This document shows positions 1 through 7,753 of a stretch of DNA of 64,000 bases, in pieces (the stretch's first letter is position 1; each line of letters starts with the position of its first letter). The position numbers and the translations under genes were made by a program. The notes beneath the pieces are model-generated. The model was not told the DNA's origin and did not search any database. It saw only the letters and a list, made by a program, of their open reading frames with translations. Origin of the DNA: Winogradskyella aurantiaca (GTDB lineage: Bacteria > Bacteroidota > Bacteroidia > Flavobacteriales > Flavobacteriaceae); the NCBI RefSeq assembly GCF_003362725.1, contig NZ_QKTV01000002.1, forward strand, positions 124,001 to 188,000, given 5' to 3'.

Positions 1-1
1 C

Positions 2-406
2 GCACAACCCATTTATAAAATCATTTCAAGAGTCAAGTCCAATTTAGGAACTGCCTTAAAGAAACGTACGCCAGACACTTTTTTAACCATTGGATTCTTA
101 AACGGGTTCTTACCATGCGGTTTGGTATATATGGCCGTTTTTGGGGCGATTGCCATGGGCAATTTAGCCGAAAGCTCATTGTACATGGTCCTTTTTGGTA
201 TTGGAACTATACCTCTTATGACTACAGCCGTTTATATAGGTAAGTTTCTCAATTTCAATATCAAAGCCAAAATCCAAAAGGCCATACCCCTATTTGTAGT
301 CATTATTGGAGTCTTATTCATTTTAAGAGGACTTGGTTTAGGAATTCCATATATATCGCCCGCTCCTGTTGTAGAAATGGTTGATTCAGCTATAGACTGC
401 CATTAA
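2..406 (+). CDS. Sulfite exporter TauE/SafE family membrane protein (5' end cut by window)
   Basis: The reading frame is open from base 2, so only the C-terminal 134 residues are visible. An internal ATG at 122 is not the start, because the frame upstream encodes conserved-looking sequence (IGFLNGFLPCGLVYM). That LPCGLVY element in a hydrophobic helix is typical of the TauE/SafE (UreH-like, DsbD-like) multi-pass inner-membrane family. Three to four further hydrophobic segments follow. In Flavobacteriaceae such a gene usually closes the cbb3 oxidase (ccoNOP-ccoG-ccoH) operon, where it is suspected to help copper handling or oxidase assembly. The hemN and stress-protein genes next door fit that locus, but no cco gene lies inside the window, so the role is inferred. 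Confidence 0.8.
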   Translation, partial: AQPIYKIISRVKSNLGTALKKRTPDTFLTIGFLNGFLPCGLVYMAVFGAIAMGNLAESSLYMVLFGIGTIPLMTTAVYIGKFLNFNIKAKIQKAIPLFVVIIGVLFILRGLGLGIPYISPAPVVEMVDSAIDCH

Positions 407-436
407 AAAAAGCGCTAGATCTATCGTTCTAACGCT
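404..436 (-). terminator. Rho-independent terminator after the hemN-usp pair
   Basis: An inverted repeat pairs 411-419 with 428-436 (agcg-tag core, one mismatch). On the minus strand it is followed by a run of seven T (the A run at 404-411 on plus). It sits between two convergent genes. The plus-strand side has only a weak T-rich tail, so it probably serves mainly the leftward hemN-usp unit. Confidence 0.65.
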
Positions 437-476
437 CTTCTTCTACGTAATCAATTTGTAACTTGTAATAAGTAAA

Positions 477-1310
477 TTATATCTTGAAAGTCATCACTGG
501 CAAGGTTGAATGATTGGCTAAATCCTCAGAAATACTGCCTTCAAAGAAGTGCGCTAATCCTTTTCGTCCATGGGTTGCTACAGCAATAAGATCTGCGCCT
601 ATAGCATTTGCAAAATTTAGTATGCCCTTCTCTATTGAATAGTCTGATACCACATTAACTTCATTAATACTATCCAAACTTCCTTCCGCCTTTTTTAGGA
701 ACAATGAAACGCGCTTATCAATTTCGGTGGAACTTCTAAAATTACCATCTGGTGAATTGACATATACCAAATGCATCTTCGCACCAAGCTTCTTAAACGT
801 TAATTTAGCTTTTAGATACGGCATTATTGCCTCTTCGGAGAAATCGCTTGCAAAGACACCATTTTCAAAGTCTAATAAGATGGGGTTGTGCTTAATAACA
901 AGCACAGGTATATCCGCATATCGCACCACTTTCTCGGTATTAGAACCAACCAACACCTCTTTAACACCACTGGCACCATGAGATCCCATAACTATTAAAT
1001 TGGCATCGTGATCCTTAGCCACCTCATTGACCTCACTAAATACTTTAAAGTGTTTGACGATGGGGGTCACCTTAATCCCTTCCAGATAATCCTTATTCAG
1101 GAATTCTTCAAAACGCTGTTCGGCTAGTTTATAATAAAAAACCGCCTCTTCATTAATAGCATTTCCGGCAGTAGTTAGAATAGCGCTAGACAATTCTAAC
1201 ATGTGCAGAACTAAAAGTTCTGAATCATATTTCCTTGCCAGGTTAGCAGCAGCCTCCAGTGCAAAATCTGAATGCTCAGAAAAATCAATTGGTACAATAA
1301 TGCGTTTCAT
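477..1310 (-). CDS. Universal stress protein, tandem UspA domains
   Basis: A 277-residue protein made of two UspA domains (about 1-140 and 150-277). The first has the ATP-binding signature G-x2-G-x9-G-S (GSHGASG at 109-115, VGSN at 121-124) and Asp9 in VPIDFS. The second ends with ATHGRKGL and EGSISEDLANHSTLPV, the same motif. Tandem Usp proteins bind ATP and act as cytoplasmic stress regulators; the exact target is unknown. The gene lies 11 nt downstream of hemN in the same direction, so the two are likely co-transcribed. Flavobacterial Usp genes are often found beside micro-aerobic respiration genes, which fits here. Confidence 0.9.
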   Translation of the reverse strand: MKRIIVPIDFSEHSDFALEAAANLARKYDSELLVLHMLELSSAILTTAGNAINEEAVFYYKLAEQRFEEFLNKDYLEGIKVTPIVKHFKVFSEVNEVAKDHDANLIVMGSHGASGVKEVLVGSNTEKVVRYADIPVLVIKHNPILLDFENGVFASDFSEEAIMPYLKAKLTFKKLGAKMHLVYVNSPDGNFRSSTEIDKRVSLFLKKAEGSLDSINEVNVVSDYSIEKGILNFANAIGADLIAVATHGRKGLAHFFEGSISEDLANHSTLPVMTFKI

Positions 1311-1321
1311 AGGTAAAGTAT

Positions 1322-2686
1322 TTAAATGGTCATAGAAAATAACTGCGTATCAGGTTTTTTACGCTGTAATAGGAGGTCGAAAGCCATACATATATTTCTT
1401 ATGAATGGTCGTCCTTTTTTAGTCACAAGGAGTGTATTTGCTTCAAAATAAAGCAACCCGTCATTTTTAAACTCCTTTAATTGCTCGAGTACATCAGGTA
1501 ATTCAGCAAACCTAAGGTTTTCAGAATTCCATGACGTTTTAAACTGACACATTAAATTAAGAATGTGCTGTCTTATAATTAGATCTTCATAAGACAGTAT
1601 ATGCCCGCGAAAGACCGGGATTTTGTCAATATCCAGTAGCCTGTAGTAGTCCTCAATGGATTTGGCATTTTGGGCGAATCCTTGCCAACTGTCGCTTATA
1701 GATGAAGCACCTAAACCAATCATAGCATGACTTTTAGCGGCGGTATATCCCATAAAATTTCGATGTAACTCGCCATTATAAATGGCTGTGGCTAAAGAAT
1801 CTTCAGGTAATGCAAAATGATCCATACCTATCTCCAGATAACCCGATTGTATTAAATCTCTTTTAGCCAACTCATATTGTTGACGCTTCAATTCTGGTGA
1901 CGGCAAATCAGCATCTTTAAAGCCTCGTTGTCCATTACCTTTAATCCAGGGTACATGCGCATAGCTATACAAAGCTATTCTGTCTGGCATGATTTGCTTT
2001 GTATAAGCGATGGTTTGAGCCAAATCTGCCTCTGTTTGAAATGGTAATCCAAATATTAAATCGTGCCCAACAGAAGTATATCCAATGTCTCTAGCCATTT
2101 GGCTTACCTCAGCAACCTTGTCAAAAGTCTGTATCCTATTAATTGCTTTCTGAACCGTTGGACTATAGTCCTGAACACCAAAACTAACACGTCTAAAGCC
2201 TAAATTGTATAAGGTACTTAGATGCTCCCTGGTGGTATTGTTGGGATGGCCTTCAAAACTAAATTCATGATGCTCCGCTAATTCAACCGTCTCTAATAAT
2301 CCAGAAATTAAATGTTTAAGGTTATCAGGAGCAAAAAAAGTAGGGGTACCTCCTCCTAAATGTAATTCCTTTAAAAGTGGTCGCTCACCAATTAAATCCT
2401 GGTATAAAGACCATTCCTTTAAAAGTGCTTTGATATATGGCAGTTCTACATCATGACGCTTTGTAATCCGCTTATGACAACCGCAAAAAGTACAGAGGCT
2501 TTCACAAAAGGGTAAATGAATGTAGAGACTAAATCCATCTTTTGCTGAATCACCTCTAAAGGCAAAACGCACAGAATCCTCCCATTTTGATCTGGTAAAA
2601 TTGGCCTCATCCCAATAAGGAACGGTTGGGTAACTCGTGTACCGAGGCCCTGCCACATTATATTTTTGAATTAGATTTTGGCACAT
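1322..2686 (-). CDS. hemN: Oxygen-independent coproporphyrinogen III oxidase
   Basis: Radical-SAM enzyme that decarboxylates coproporphyrinogen III to protoporphyrinogen IX in anaerobic or micro-aerobic haem synthesis. The cluster motif C-x3-C-x2-C is at Cys61, Cys65, Cys68 (in FCESLCTFCGC), with GGGTP downstream. The start used is ATG at 2684-2686, giving MCQNLIQKYNVAGPRYTSYP; the longer frame opens only with a TTG five codons upstream, and the family usually begins close to NLIQKYN. Length 454 aa is normal for HemN rather than the shorter HemW. A possible Fnr/Crp-like box lies about 50 bases upstream. It leads a two-gene unit with the stress protein. Confidence 0.93.
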   Translation of the reverse strand: MCQNLIQKYNVAGPRYTSYPTVPYWDEANFTRSKWEDSVRFAFRGDSAKDGFSLYIHLPFCESLCTFCGCHKRITKRHDVELPYIKALLKEWSLYQDLIGERPLLKELHLGGGTPTFFAPDNLKHLISGLLETVELAEHHEFSFEGHPNNTTREHLSTLYNLGFRRVSFGVQDYSPTVQKAINRIQTFDKVAEVSQMARDIGYTSVGHDLIFGLPFQTEADLAQTIAYTKQIMPDRIALYSYAHVPWIKGNGQRGFKDADLPSPELKRQQYELAKRDLIQSGYLEIGMDHFALPEDSLATAIYNGELHRNFMGYTAAKSHAMIGLGASSISDSWQGFAQNAKSIEDYYRLLDIDKIPVFRGHILSYEDLIIRQHILNLMCQFKTSWNSENLRFAELPDVLEQLKEFKNDGLLYFEANTLLVTKKGRPFIRNICMAFDLLLQRKKPDTQLFSMTI

Positions 2687-2733
2687 ACTTCTAAATATCA
2701 ATTCAAAATTACAGCTATGGACTGCTAAAAAAT

Positions 2734-2747
2734 ATGATATTTGTCAC
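2734..2747 (-). promoter_or_regulatory. Possible Fnr/Crp-family operator upstream of hemN
   Basis: Read on the minus strand the 14-mer is GTGAC-AAAT-ATCAT, matching 7 of 10 defined positions of the Fnr palindrome TTGAT-N4-ATCAA, centred about 55 bases before the hemN ATG. Oxygen control of hemN by Fnr-type regulators is known in many bacteria. A TAnnTTTG-like element (TACATTTG, minus strand, 2807-2814) lies further upstream, which would place the box downstream of that promoter. A single imperfect match is weak evidence. Confidence 0.3.
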
Positions 2748-2833
2748 GTAGAATCCTTTATTTTCAAATGCTTAGAAGCGCTCTTACAGAAGTGACACTG
2801 CTGGATCAAATGTAAATTCTCATACCAAACGAG

Positions 2834-3253
2834 GTGGTTAGGCCTTTTATAGAAAGAGGCCAAAGCCGAGTTAAAATAATAGTCAGATTTGAATCACAGC
2901 AGATTGAATATCACGCTGCTATTAAAAAATTCAATGAAGATAACTATGTTACCTATTTTAGTAAAGCCAAGCAAAAGGCTTTAGGTGTATTCTTGAATGA
3001 TTACTTTACTCTGGAACTCATTGAAGATTCCAGTAAATATGGCGTTGAAATGCCAGAAGAACTTGGGGCTGTTCTTATGAGTGACCACATCGCCAACGAA
3101 CTTTTCGAACAATTGACCCCTGGAAAAAAAAGAAGTCTTATTTATAGTATTTTAAAAATTAAGAATCCTGACCTTAGGATTTCCAAGTCCTTGAATTTTT
3201 GTAAAAATATTAAGCTTGGTGTAACGGATCAAAGGTCATGGTTAAAGCCTTGA
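2834..3253 (+). CDS. YdeI/OmpD-associated family protein
   Basis: About 139 residues. The C-terminal half (PEELGAVLMSD, then FEQLTPGKKRSLIYSI, then a basic tail) follows the pattern of the YdeI/OmdA 'bacteriocin-protection' family, in which a Pro-x2-Leu helix precedes a Phe-x2-Leu-[ST]-P-x-x-[KR] segment. The N-terminal part is short compared with DUF1905-YdeI fusions. Molecular function is unknown. The start is uncertain: the frame opens after a TAA at 2813-2815 and has no ATG near its beginning, so the GTG at 2834 is used. It is divergent from hemN. Confidence 0.6.
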   Translation: MVRPFIERGQSRVKIIVRFESQQIEYHAAIKKFNEDNYVTYFSKAKQKALGVFLNDYFTLELIEDSSKYGVEMPEELGAVLMSDHIANELFEQLTPGKKRSLIYSILKIKNPDLRISKSLNFCKNIKLGVTDQRSWLKP

Positions 3254-3261
3254 ATTGCTTA

Positions 3262-3292
3262 TTGCAGAACTTTTGATTTATGGTTAACTTTA
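3262..3292 (+). promoter_or_regulatory. Bacteroidota-type promoter of sodC
   Basis: A TTG at 3262-3264, a 20-base spacer and TAACTTTA at 3285-3292 match the TTG-N19-TAnnTTTG consensus at 10 of 11 positions, 24 bases before the sodC ATG. The -7 element lies inside a small inverted repeat (TGGTT/AACCA, 3281-3297). Confidence 0.45.
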
Positions 3293-3316
3293 AACCATTA
3301 ACAAAACCACTAAAAA

Positions 3317-3913
3317 ATGAAATTAAAAAGCATCTTATTAGCCGGAATACTTGTCAGTTCTGTATTGTCTTGCAAAAGTGATAAGAAAACCACCGATACA
3401 GAGAAGGTTATTGAAATAGAAAAGGAAGTTAAGAAAGAGGTCGTGGACGGCACTTTAAAGGAAATGAGTATGACTATTTCTTTGGAGCCAAAAAGCGATT
3501 CGCAAGTTAGTGGAACTGTTACATTTGAGGAAAAGGATGGATATGTTTCAATATTGGCTCATATGACTGGACTGAGTGCAGGAACTCATGCTATTCACAT
3601 TCATCAAACTGCTGATTGCTCATCACCAGATGGAAAATCTACTGGAGGCCACTGGAACCCAACTGCACAACCACATGGAAAATGGGGAGATGCAACTGGC
3701 TATCATAAAGGCGATATAGGAAATTTTGAAGTTGGTGAAGATGGTAAAGGAAAAGTTTCAATGATGACAGATGAATGGTGCATTGGTTGCGGTGATGACA
3801 ACAAGGATATTCTAGGTAAAGCGATCATAGTCCATCAAGGGGCTGATGATTTCACCTCACAACCATCAGGTGCTGCTGGAGCACGTGTAAGTTGCGCTGG
3901 AATTATAGAATAA
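3317..3913 (+). CDS. sodC: Lipoprotein superoxide dismutase [Cu-Zn]
   Basis: A 198-residue exported enzyme that dismutates superoxide. A signal peptide ends in the lipobox VLSC (Cys19), so it should be membrane-anchored, followed by a charged linker (20-45). All metal ligands are visible: copper His94, His96, His112 and His173; zinc His112, His120, His130 and Asp133. The conserved disulfide pair is Cys101 and Cys193. An extra Cys-x2-Cys (WCIGCGDD, 155-158) sits in the loop before the electrostatic region. It is a single-gene unit with its own promoter-like element and a strong terminator. Confidence 0.95.
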   Translation: MKLKSILLAGILVSSVLSCKSDKKTTDTEKVIEIEKEVKKEVVDGTLKEMSMTISLEPKSDSQVSGTVTFEEKDGYVSILAHMTGLSAGTHAIHIHQTADCSSPDGKSTGGHWNPTAQPHGKWGDATGYHKGDIGNFEVGEDGKGKVSMMTDEWCIGCGDDNKDILGKAIIVHQGADDFTSQPSGAAGARVSCAGIIE

Positions 3914-3934
3914 TTTAATTTGCACATAAGAATT

Positions 3935-3959
3935 AAGCTGCCGTATAGCAGCTTTTTTT
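3935..3959 (+). terminator. Rho-independent terminator after sodC
   Basis: A perfect 7-bp stem (AAGCTGC/GCAGCTT) with a six-base loop (CGTATA) is followed directly by a run of T, 22 bases after the sodC stop codon. Confidence 0.9.
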
Positions 3960-3981
3960 AGTTTTATACCAAATTTAGATT

Positions 3982-5151
3982 ATGAATCCTTCTGCCAGTG
4001 GTTGGCTTAAAAAGTTATTAGCCATTCTAGATGAATCCATGCTTTGGAATCTGGATGAAGCCTTGTTTTACCGTCAACTAAAGGCCACAGGATTTATCTA
4101 TGGTAGTAATATCAGCCTTTTAGAAGAACAACTGTCTTATTTAGATTTATCAGAGGAAGAGACCTGCAAAGCAAATATGATTACTGGCTTGTATTATTTC
4201 TACAAGCAAGAACATTGCGATTTAGATTTTGCAGAATCCGTATTCAAATTCTACAAGGCTATTGACGGTCATAAACAGTCTATTTTCTCAGAATTTCTTG
4301 GTGGAAATAGTGCGCAGACCTCAGTTGAGAAGATTATTCATCAACGTATTCATATAGATGGATTCCTAATTACTAAGAACTTCAATTATTTCCTGATTAA
4401 TGCACTCTTATTTACAGACATCTTAGCGTTTAACTACTTTTTAAAAGGACACAATAACCTTAAATCCTATATGAATAAGTATGAAGCAGCGCTTGAAACT
4501 GTTGTATTTAAAGTGTTGAATTCTAAGTCTATAAAAACAAAATATGACCTCAGCCTTATTAAATTATTTGAAAGCTCAATGCGCTTTCAAAGTCATATTG
4601 AAATAAAGAGTAGTTACATCCCGCAAATTGTTAAAACCAATCTGGAAAAGCAATATTTAATCGATGCTGTTTGCATGGCTTCTTGGAGTGACACTTATAT
4701 TGACAAGGATGAATACGCCTATTTAGCTCAATTGCGTCAAACACTTAAAATTGAGACTTCGGTAATTGAACAATCCATCGATGATATAAACGCCTTTTAC
4801 AAAAAGCACAAAAAGGATATTGCCTTTCTGAATCATCGCAATTTGGCACAGAGTTTTTATGATAATAGCAGTAATCTGGTCATACGATTAATAAAACGTA
4901 ATAGTAAACGACTGCTCAAAGAACTGTCTCAAAGCAAAGAAGCCATGGTACTTCTCACAAAGTCTACGCAACGCCCACTTACGGAAACAGAACAGAAAAT
5001 AATACAGACCCAATTATTAGACATTTTTAAAAGCATTCCAAGTTTAGCTATTTTTCTATTACCCGGAGGGATGTTATTAATGCCGCTGTTTATCAAATTC
5101 ATACCTCAGCTTTTACCTTCAGCTTTTGACGATAATCGTATGGACAATTAA
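3982..5151 (+). CDS. LETM1-related biofilm-associated protein
   Basis: A 389-residue protein without a signal peptide. The C-terminal part (about 305-385) has the LETM1-like pattern: a basic KRNSKRLLKEL helix, then DIFKSIPSLAIFLLPGGM and a hydrophobic PLFIKFIPQLLPSAF end. The middle (about 215-275) resembles a TerB-like helical domain with an acidic DTYIDKDEYAYL turn. Proteins of this build occur throughout Flavobacteriia and are annotated as LETM1-related and biofilm-associated; in mitochondria LETM1 is an inner-membrane ion exchanger, but that activity is not shown for the bacterial form. The last four bases overlap the stop of the opposing response regulator gene. Confidence 0.75.
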   Translation: MNPSASGWLKKLLAILDESMLWNLDEALFYRQLKATGFIYGSNISLLEEQLSYLDLSEEETCKANMITGLYYFYKQEHCDLDFAESVFKFYKAIDGHKQSIFSEFLGGNSAQTSVEKIIHQRIHIDGFLITKNFNYFLINALLFTDILAFNYFLKGHNNLKSYMNKYEAALETVVFKVLNSKSIKTKYDLSLIKLFESSMRFQSHIEIKSSYIPQIVKTNLEKQYLIDAVCMASWSDTYIDKDEYAYLAQLRQTLKIETSVIEQSIDDINAFYKKHKKDIAFLNHRNLAQSFYDNSSNLVIRLIKRNSKRLLKELSQSKEAMVLLTKSTQRPLTETEQKIIQTQLLDIFKSIPSLAIFLLPGGMLLMPLFIKFIPQLLPSAFDDNRMDN

Positions 5152-5909
5152 GGCTGTTCCAACCAGGTTTTAAAAGCTTTGACCCGTTCTCTAGCTACAA
5201 TAACCTCCTGTTCATTAAAACTATTGAGTTTAATCTGGAGCCTAGAGTTTGTATAACTGATCATGTCTCTAATAGCATTGATATTGACATAGAATTTCCT
5301 GCTTATTCTAAAAAATAAATGGGGCGCCAATTCGTCTTCTAATTGATCTAAAGTCATGTCTAAAAGGTAATTCCTCCCATCCACAGTATGCGCGTAGGTA
5401 CCTTTATTTTCACTGTAAATACACTCAATATCATCCACATGAATGAGCTTTAAATGCTGTCCTACCTTAACAGAAAAACGTTTTTTAAACTCGCGTTCGA
5501 CTGGGTTAACCAATAACTTTTTTATAGAGTCAAAATCCAAGGTTACATTTTGAGGTTGGGGAGCACGACTTGTATACTGCTCTACAGCCTTTTTTAGATC
5601 GTCTGAATCTATAGGTTTAAGCAGGTAATCAATACTATTCAACTTAAAGGCTTGCAAGGCATATTCGTCGTAAGCTGTTGTAAATATGATGGCAGACTTA
5701 ATATCAATGGTTTCAAAAATTTCAAAGGATAAACCATCACTAAGTTGTATGTCTAAAAAGATCAAATCAGGATGGGGATTGTTCTGAAACCAATCTAAAG
5801 ATTCTTCCACTGAATGCAGCATGACTTCAACTTCCAGTTGCTGTTCTTCAATCATTCGTTTTAGGCGACGTGCAGATGGTTTTTCGTCTTCAATAATGAT
5901 TACTCTCAT
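5148..5909 (-). CDS. LytTR family response regulator
   Basis: 253 residues: an N-terminal receiver domain (1-115) with acidic pair Glu7/Asp8, phospho-acceptor Asp53 (IFLDIQ), Thr78 and Lys98 (LLKPID), then a C-terminal LytTR DNA-binding domain (about 148-250, with HLFFRISRKFYVN). Such regulators are paired with LytS-type kinases. The cognate kinase is most likely the one at 7754-9109 in the same operon. The gene overlaps the amidohydrolase stop by one base (TAATG), so translational coupling is likely. It ends in a 4-bp overlap with the convergent LETM1-related gene. Confidence 0.92.
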   Translation of the reverse strand: MRVIIIEDEKPSARRLKRMIEEQQLEVEVMLHSVEESLDWFQNNPHPDLIFLDIQLSDGLSFEIFETIDIKSAIIFTTAYDEYALQAFKLNSIDYLLKPIDSDDLKKAVEQYTSRAPQPQNVTLDFDSIKKLLVNPVEREFKKRFSVKVGQHLKLIHVDDIECIYSENKGTYAHTVDGRNYLLDMTLDQLEDELAPHLFFRISRKFYVNINAIRDMISYTNSRLQIKLNSFNEQEVIVARERVKAFKTWLEQP

Positions 5910-7042
5910 TACTTTACTATTTTTCCTTGCTTCCAGATACGGTTAATGGAAGCGATGTTATTAATGTTTTCAACTGGACTACCATCGAGTAGTATCAGGT
6001 CTGCCAGGTAACCTGGTTTTACAAACCCACGTTTGGCAATTTTAAAGCTTATAGCCGCATTGCTTGTAGCCGATTTAAGCACTTCCAGATTAGAAAGTCC
6101 TGCTTCCGACAATAATCGAAGTTCTTCATACAAATCGGTACCATAATTGATTCCTAAATTAGGTGGATCTGTCCCAGCAACAATGGGTATTCCCGCCTCG
6201 TGTAGCATTCTAATTTGATTTAAAAGCGCCTCTTTGCTCAAATACTCCCAGGACTTTTCACCCATGGATTTAAAGGCTTTCAAAGTAGTGAGCGTCGTTG
6301 GTATAATAAAAAAGTCTCTACGCTTTAGTGCCTCTATATCTTGAGCAGACAATTCCTTATCCCACCAAATATGGACTAGTGCATCGGCTCCGTGGTTTAA
6401 AACCATTAAGGCATCATCTAAACGACTCACATGAACAACAGCCAATTTATCGGCCTTATGTGCTTCAGTAATTAAGGCTTCAACTGTTTCAGAATTCAGC
6501 GTTTTTTTCCAAGGTTCAACTATGATCTTAACATAATCAACATTAGCTGCAACACGATCGGCCACAAACTTCTTAGCCTCCTCAGGAGTCGTTAAGGTTG
6601 GTGTTGGAAAACCATATTGTGTCCCATGACCTTCGGGAACCGTAGCGGCTGCGCCAGCAATATAATAATTAGCGTATTTCGTGGAATCATTTAATTGTTT
6701 CATCTGATTTTGAAAACGTTCGATCCCGTGCATGTCCATAACATTTAAAACACCAGCATCTGCTGCTTCCTTCAATGACTCGGGACTCCAAGCATGAACG
6801 TGCGCATTAATCATGGCCGGCATTAGAAACTTTCCCGTTCCATCAATTAGACGTCCATCTACATCGCCCAAAATATTGCCAATGGCCTTGATTTTGTTGC
6901 CTTCAATAAACACCGATGTGTTTTCCATGATACGCTCCCCATCAAAGACAGTAACATTTTTAATAAGAGTCAGATCCTGGGCTGTGATAAGACTTGAAAA
7001 AAAGCAAAGAATGATGGACGCCAAAGACAATTGTAAACGCAT
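5909..7042 (-). CDS. Exported metal-dependent amidohydrolase
   Basis: 377 residues from the ATG at 7040-7042, chosen because it begins a clean signal peptide (MRLQLSLASIILCFF, cleavage near ITAQ) and leaves the upstream gene intact. The amidohydrolase metal ligands are all present: His81-x-His83, a possible carboxylated Lys172 (VDYVKII), His204 (VVHVS), His224 and Asp292 (GTDPP). Family members hydrolyse amide bonds of cyclic or peptide substrates (imidazolonepropionase/prolidase-like); the substrate here is unknown. Its position between 2TM proteins and the response regulator gene suggests it is part of, or a target of, this signalling operon. Confidence 0.85.
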   Translation of the reverse strand: MRLQLSLASIILCFFSSLITAQDLTLIKNVTVFDGERIMENTSVFIEGNKIKAIGNILGDVDGRLIDGTGKFLMPAMINAHVHAWSPESLKEAADAGVLNVMDMHGIERFQNQMKQLNDSTKYANYYIAGAAATVPEGHGTQYGFPTPTLTTPEEAKKFVADRVAANVDYVKIIVEPWKKTLNSETVEALITEAHKADKLAVVHVSRLDDALMVLNHGADALVHIWWDKELSAQDIEALKRRDFFIIPTTLTTLKAFKSMGEKSWEYLSKEALLNQIRMLHEAGIPIVAGTDPPNLGINYGTDLYEELRLLSEAGLSNLEVLKSATSNAAISFKIAKRGFVKPGYLADLILLDGSPVENINNIASINRIWKQGKIVK

Positions 7043-7047
7043 AGTTA

Positions 7048-7401
7048 TTAGTGATAGTCTTTCCACTTATCCTGATCCTTTTTCATGTATTCATCAATTT
7101 TGCGCTTTTCCCAATCCTTACCAAACATAAAATTAGGACCAAAAACTCCAACAAAGTGAAAGAACAAACCTATCCCCCAGAAAAAAGCTGTGGACCAGGC
7201 CCCAAAACTAAAATAACCTCCGTTGGAATTGGATCCAATTAAAATGATTAAGAAGGCATTTACTACTATATAAACAGCCAGGTGCCAGTAAAATCCTTTT
7301 AGGTCATCAACCTTCTTTTTTGCACGGATATAAGCATCCTCTCGTCTAAAGTCTTTTGAAACCTTATCCTGATCGTAAGGTTCAATATTATAATTTTCCA
7401 T
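7048..7401 (-). CDS. 2TM domain-containing membrane protein
   Basis: 117 residues with the 2TM signature: an AYIRAKKKVDDLKGFYWHL lead-in, a first membrane helix (about 38-58), a glycine-rich loop, a second helix (about 72-92), then a conserved amphipathic tail ending in WEKRKIDEYMKK. The domain is widespread in Bacteroidota next to, or fused with, LytS/LytTR genes; its function is unknown. The first helix is preceded by a positive segment, so both ends probably face the cytoplasm. It lies 4 bases downstream of another 2TM gene and 5 bases upstream of the amidohydrolase start. Confidence 0.9.
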   Translation of the reverse strand: MENYNIEPYDQDKVSKDFRREDAYIRAKKKVDDLKGFYWHLAVYIVVNAFLIILIGSNSNGGYFSFGAWSTAFFWGIGLFFHFVGVFGPNFMFGKDWEKRKIDEYMKKDQDKWKDYH

Positions 7402-7405
7402 AATT

Positions 7406-7744
7406 TTACACGTTAATATTCTGCTCTTTTTTCATCTCCTCTTCAACATACTGTTCCAGTTTTCTAGATTCCCAGTCATAGCCAAGCATTAACGGCAATC
7501 CCATAACTCGGAAAGTGTGAATAAGCATAAACACCCCCCAAATAATCCACACTATAAAGGTATCCAGATTAAATATGGCTTCTTCCCAGGAGCTACCACC
7601 TCTGATATAAAAAGCTACTTTCACTCCTGATATCATTAGATTAGCCAAAATATACACCAGTAAATGTGTGTAATAGGATCTTAACTGAGACACTCGGTAT
7701 TTGGCTCTAATAAAGCGCTTGTCATTGCTATTTAGTTGTTTCAT
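7406..7744 (-). CDS. 2TM domain-containing membrane protein
   Basis: 112 residues, a divergent paralogue of the neighbouring 2TM protein: FIRAKYRVSQLRSYYTHLLVY lead-in, two hydrophobic helices (about 27-46 and 62-80), and the tail GYDWESRKLEQYVEEEMKK. It is 9 bases downstream of the histidine kinase gene, whose own C-terminus carries the same domain. Tandem copies suggest that the domain oligomerises or docks with the kinase, but this is inference. Confidence 0.88.
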   Translation of the reverse strand: MKQLNSNDKRFIRAKYRVSQLRSYYTHLLVYILANLMISGVKVAFYIRGGSSWEEAIFNLDTFIVWIIWGVFMLIHTFRVMGLPLMLGYDWESRKLEQYVEEEMKKEQNINV

Positions 7745-7753
7745 AACCCAGTA

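Noticed and set aside
2446-2658. 70-codon minus-strand frame inside hemN
   Set aside because: Same region encodes conserved HemN motifs in another frame.
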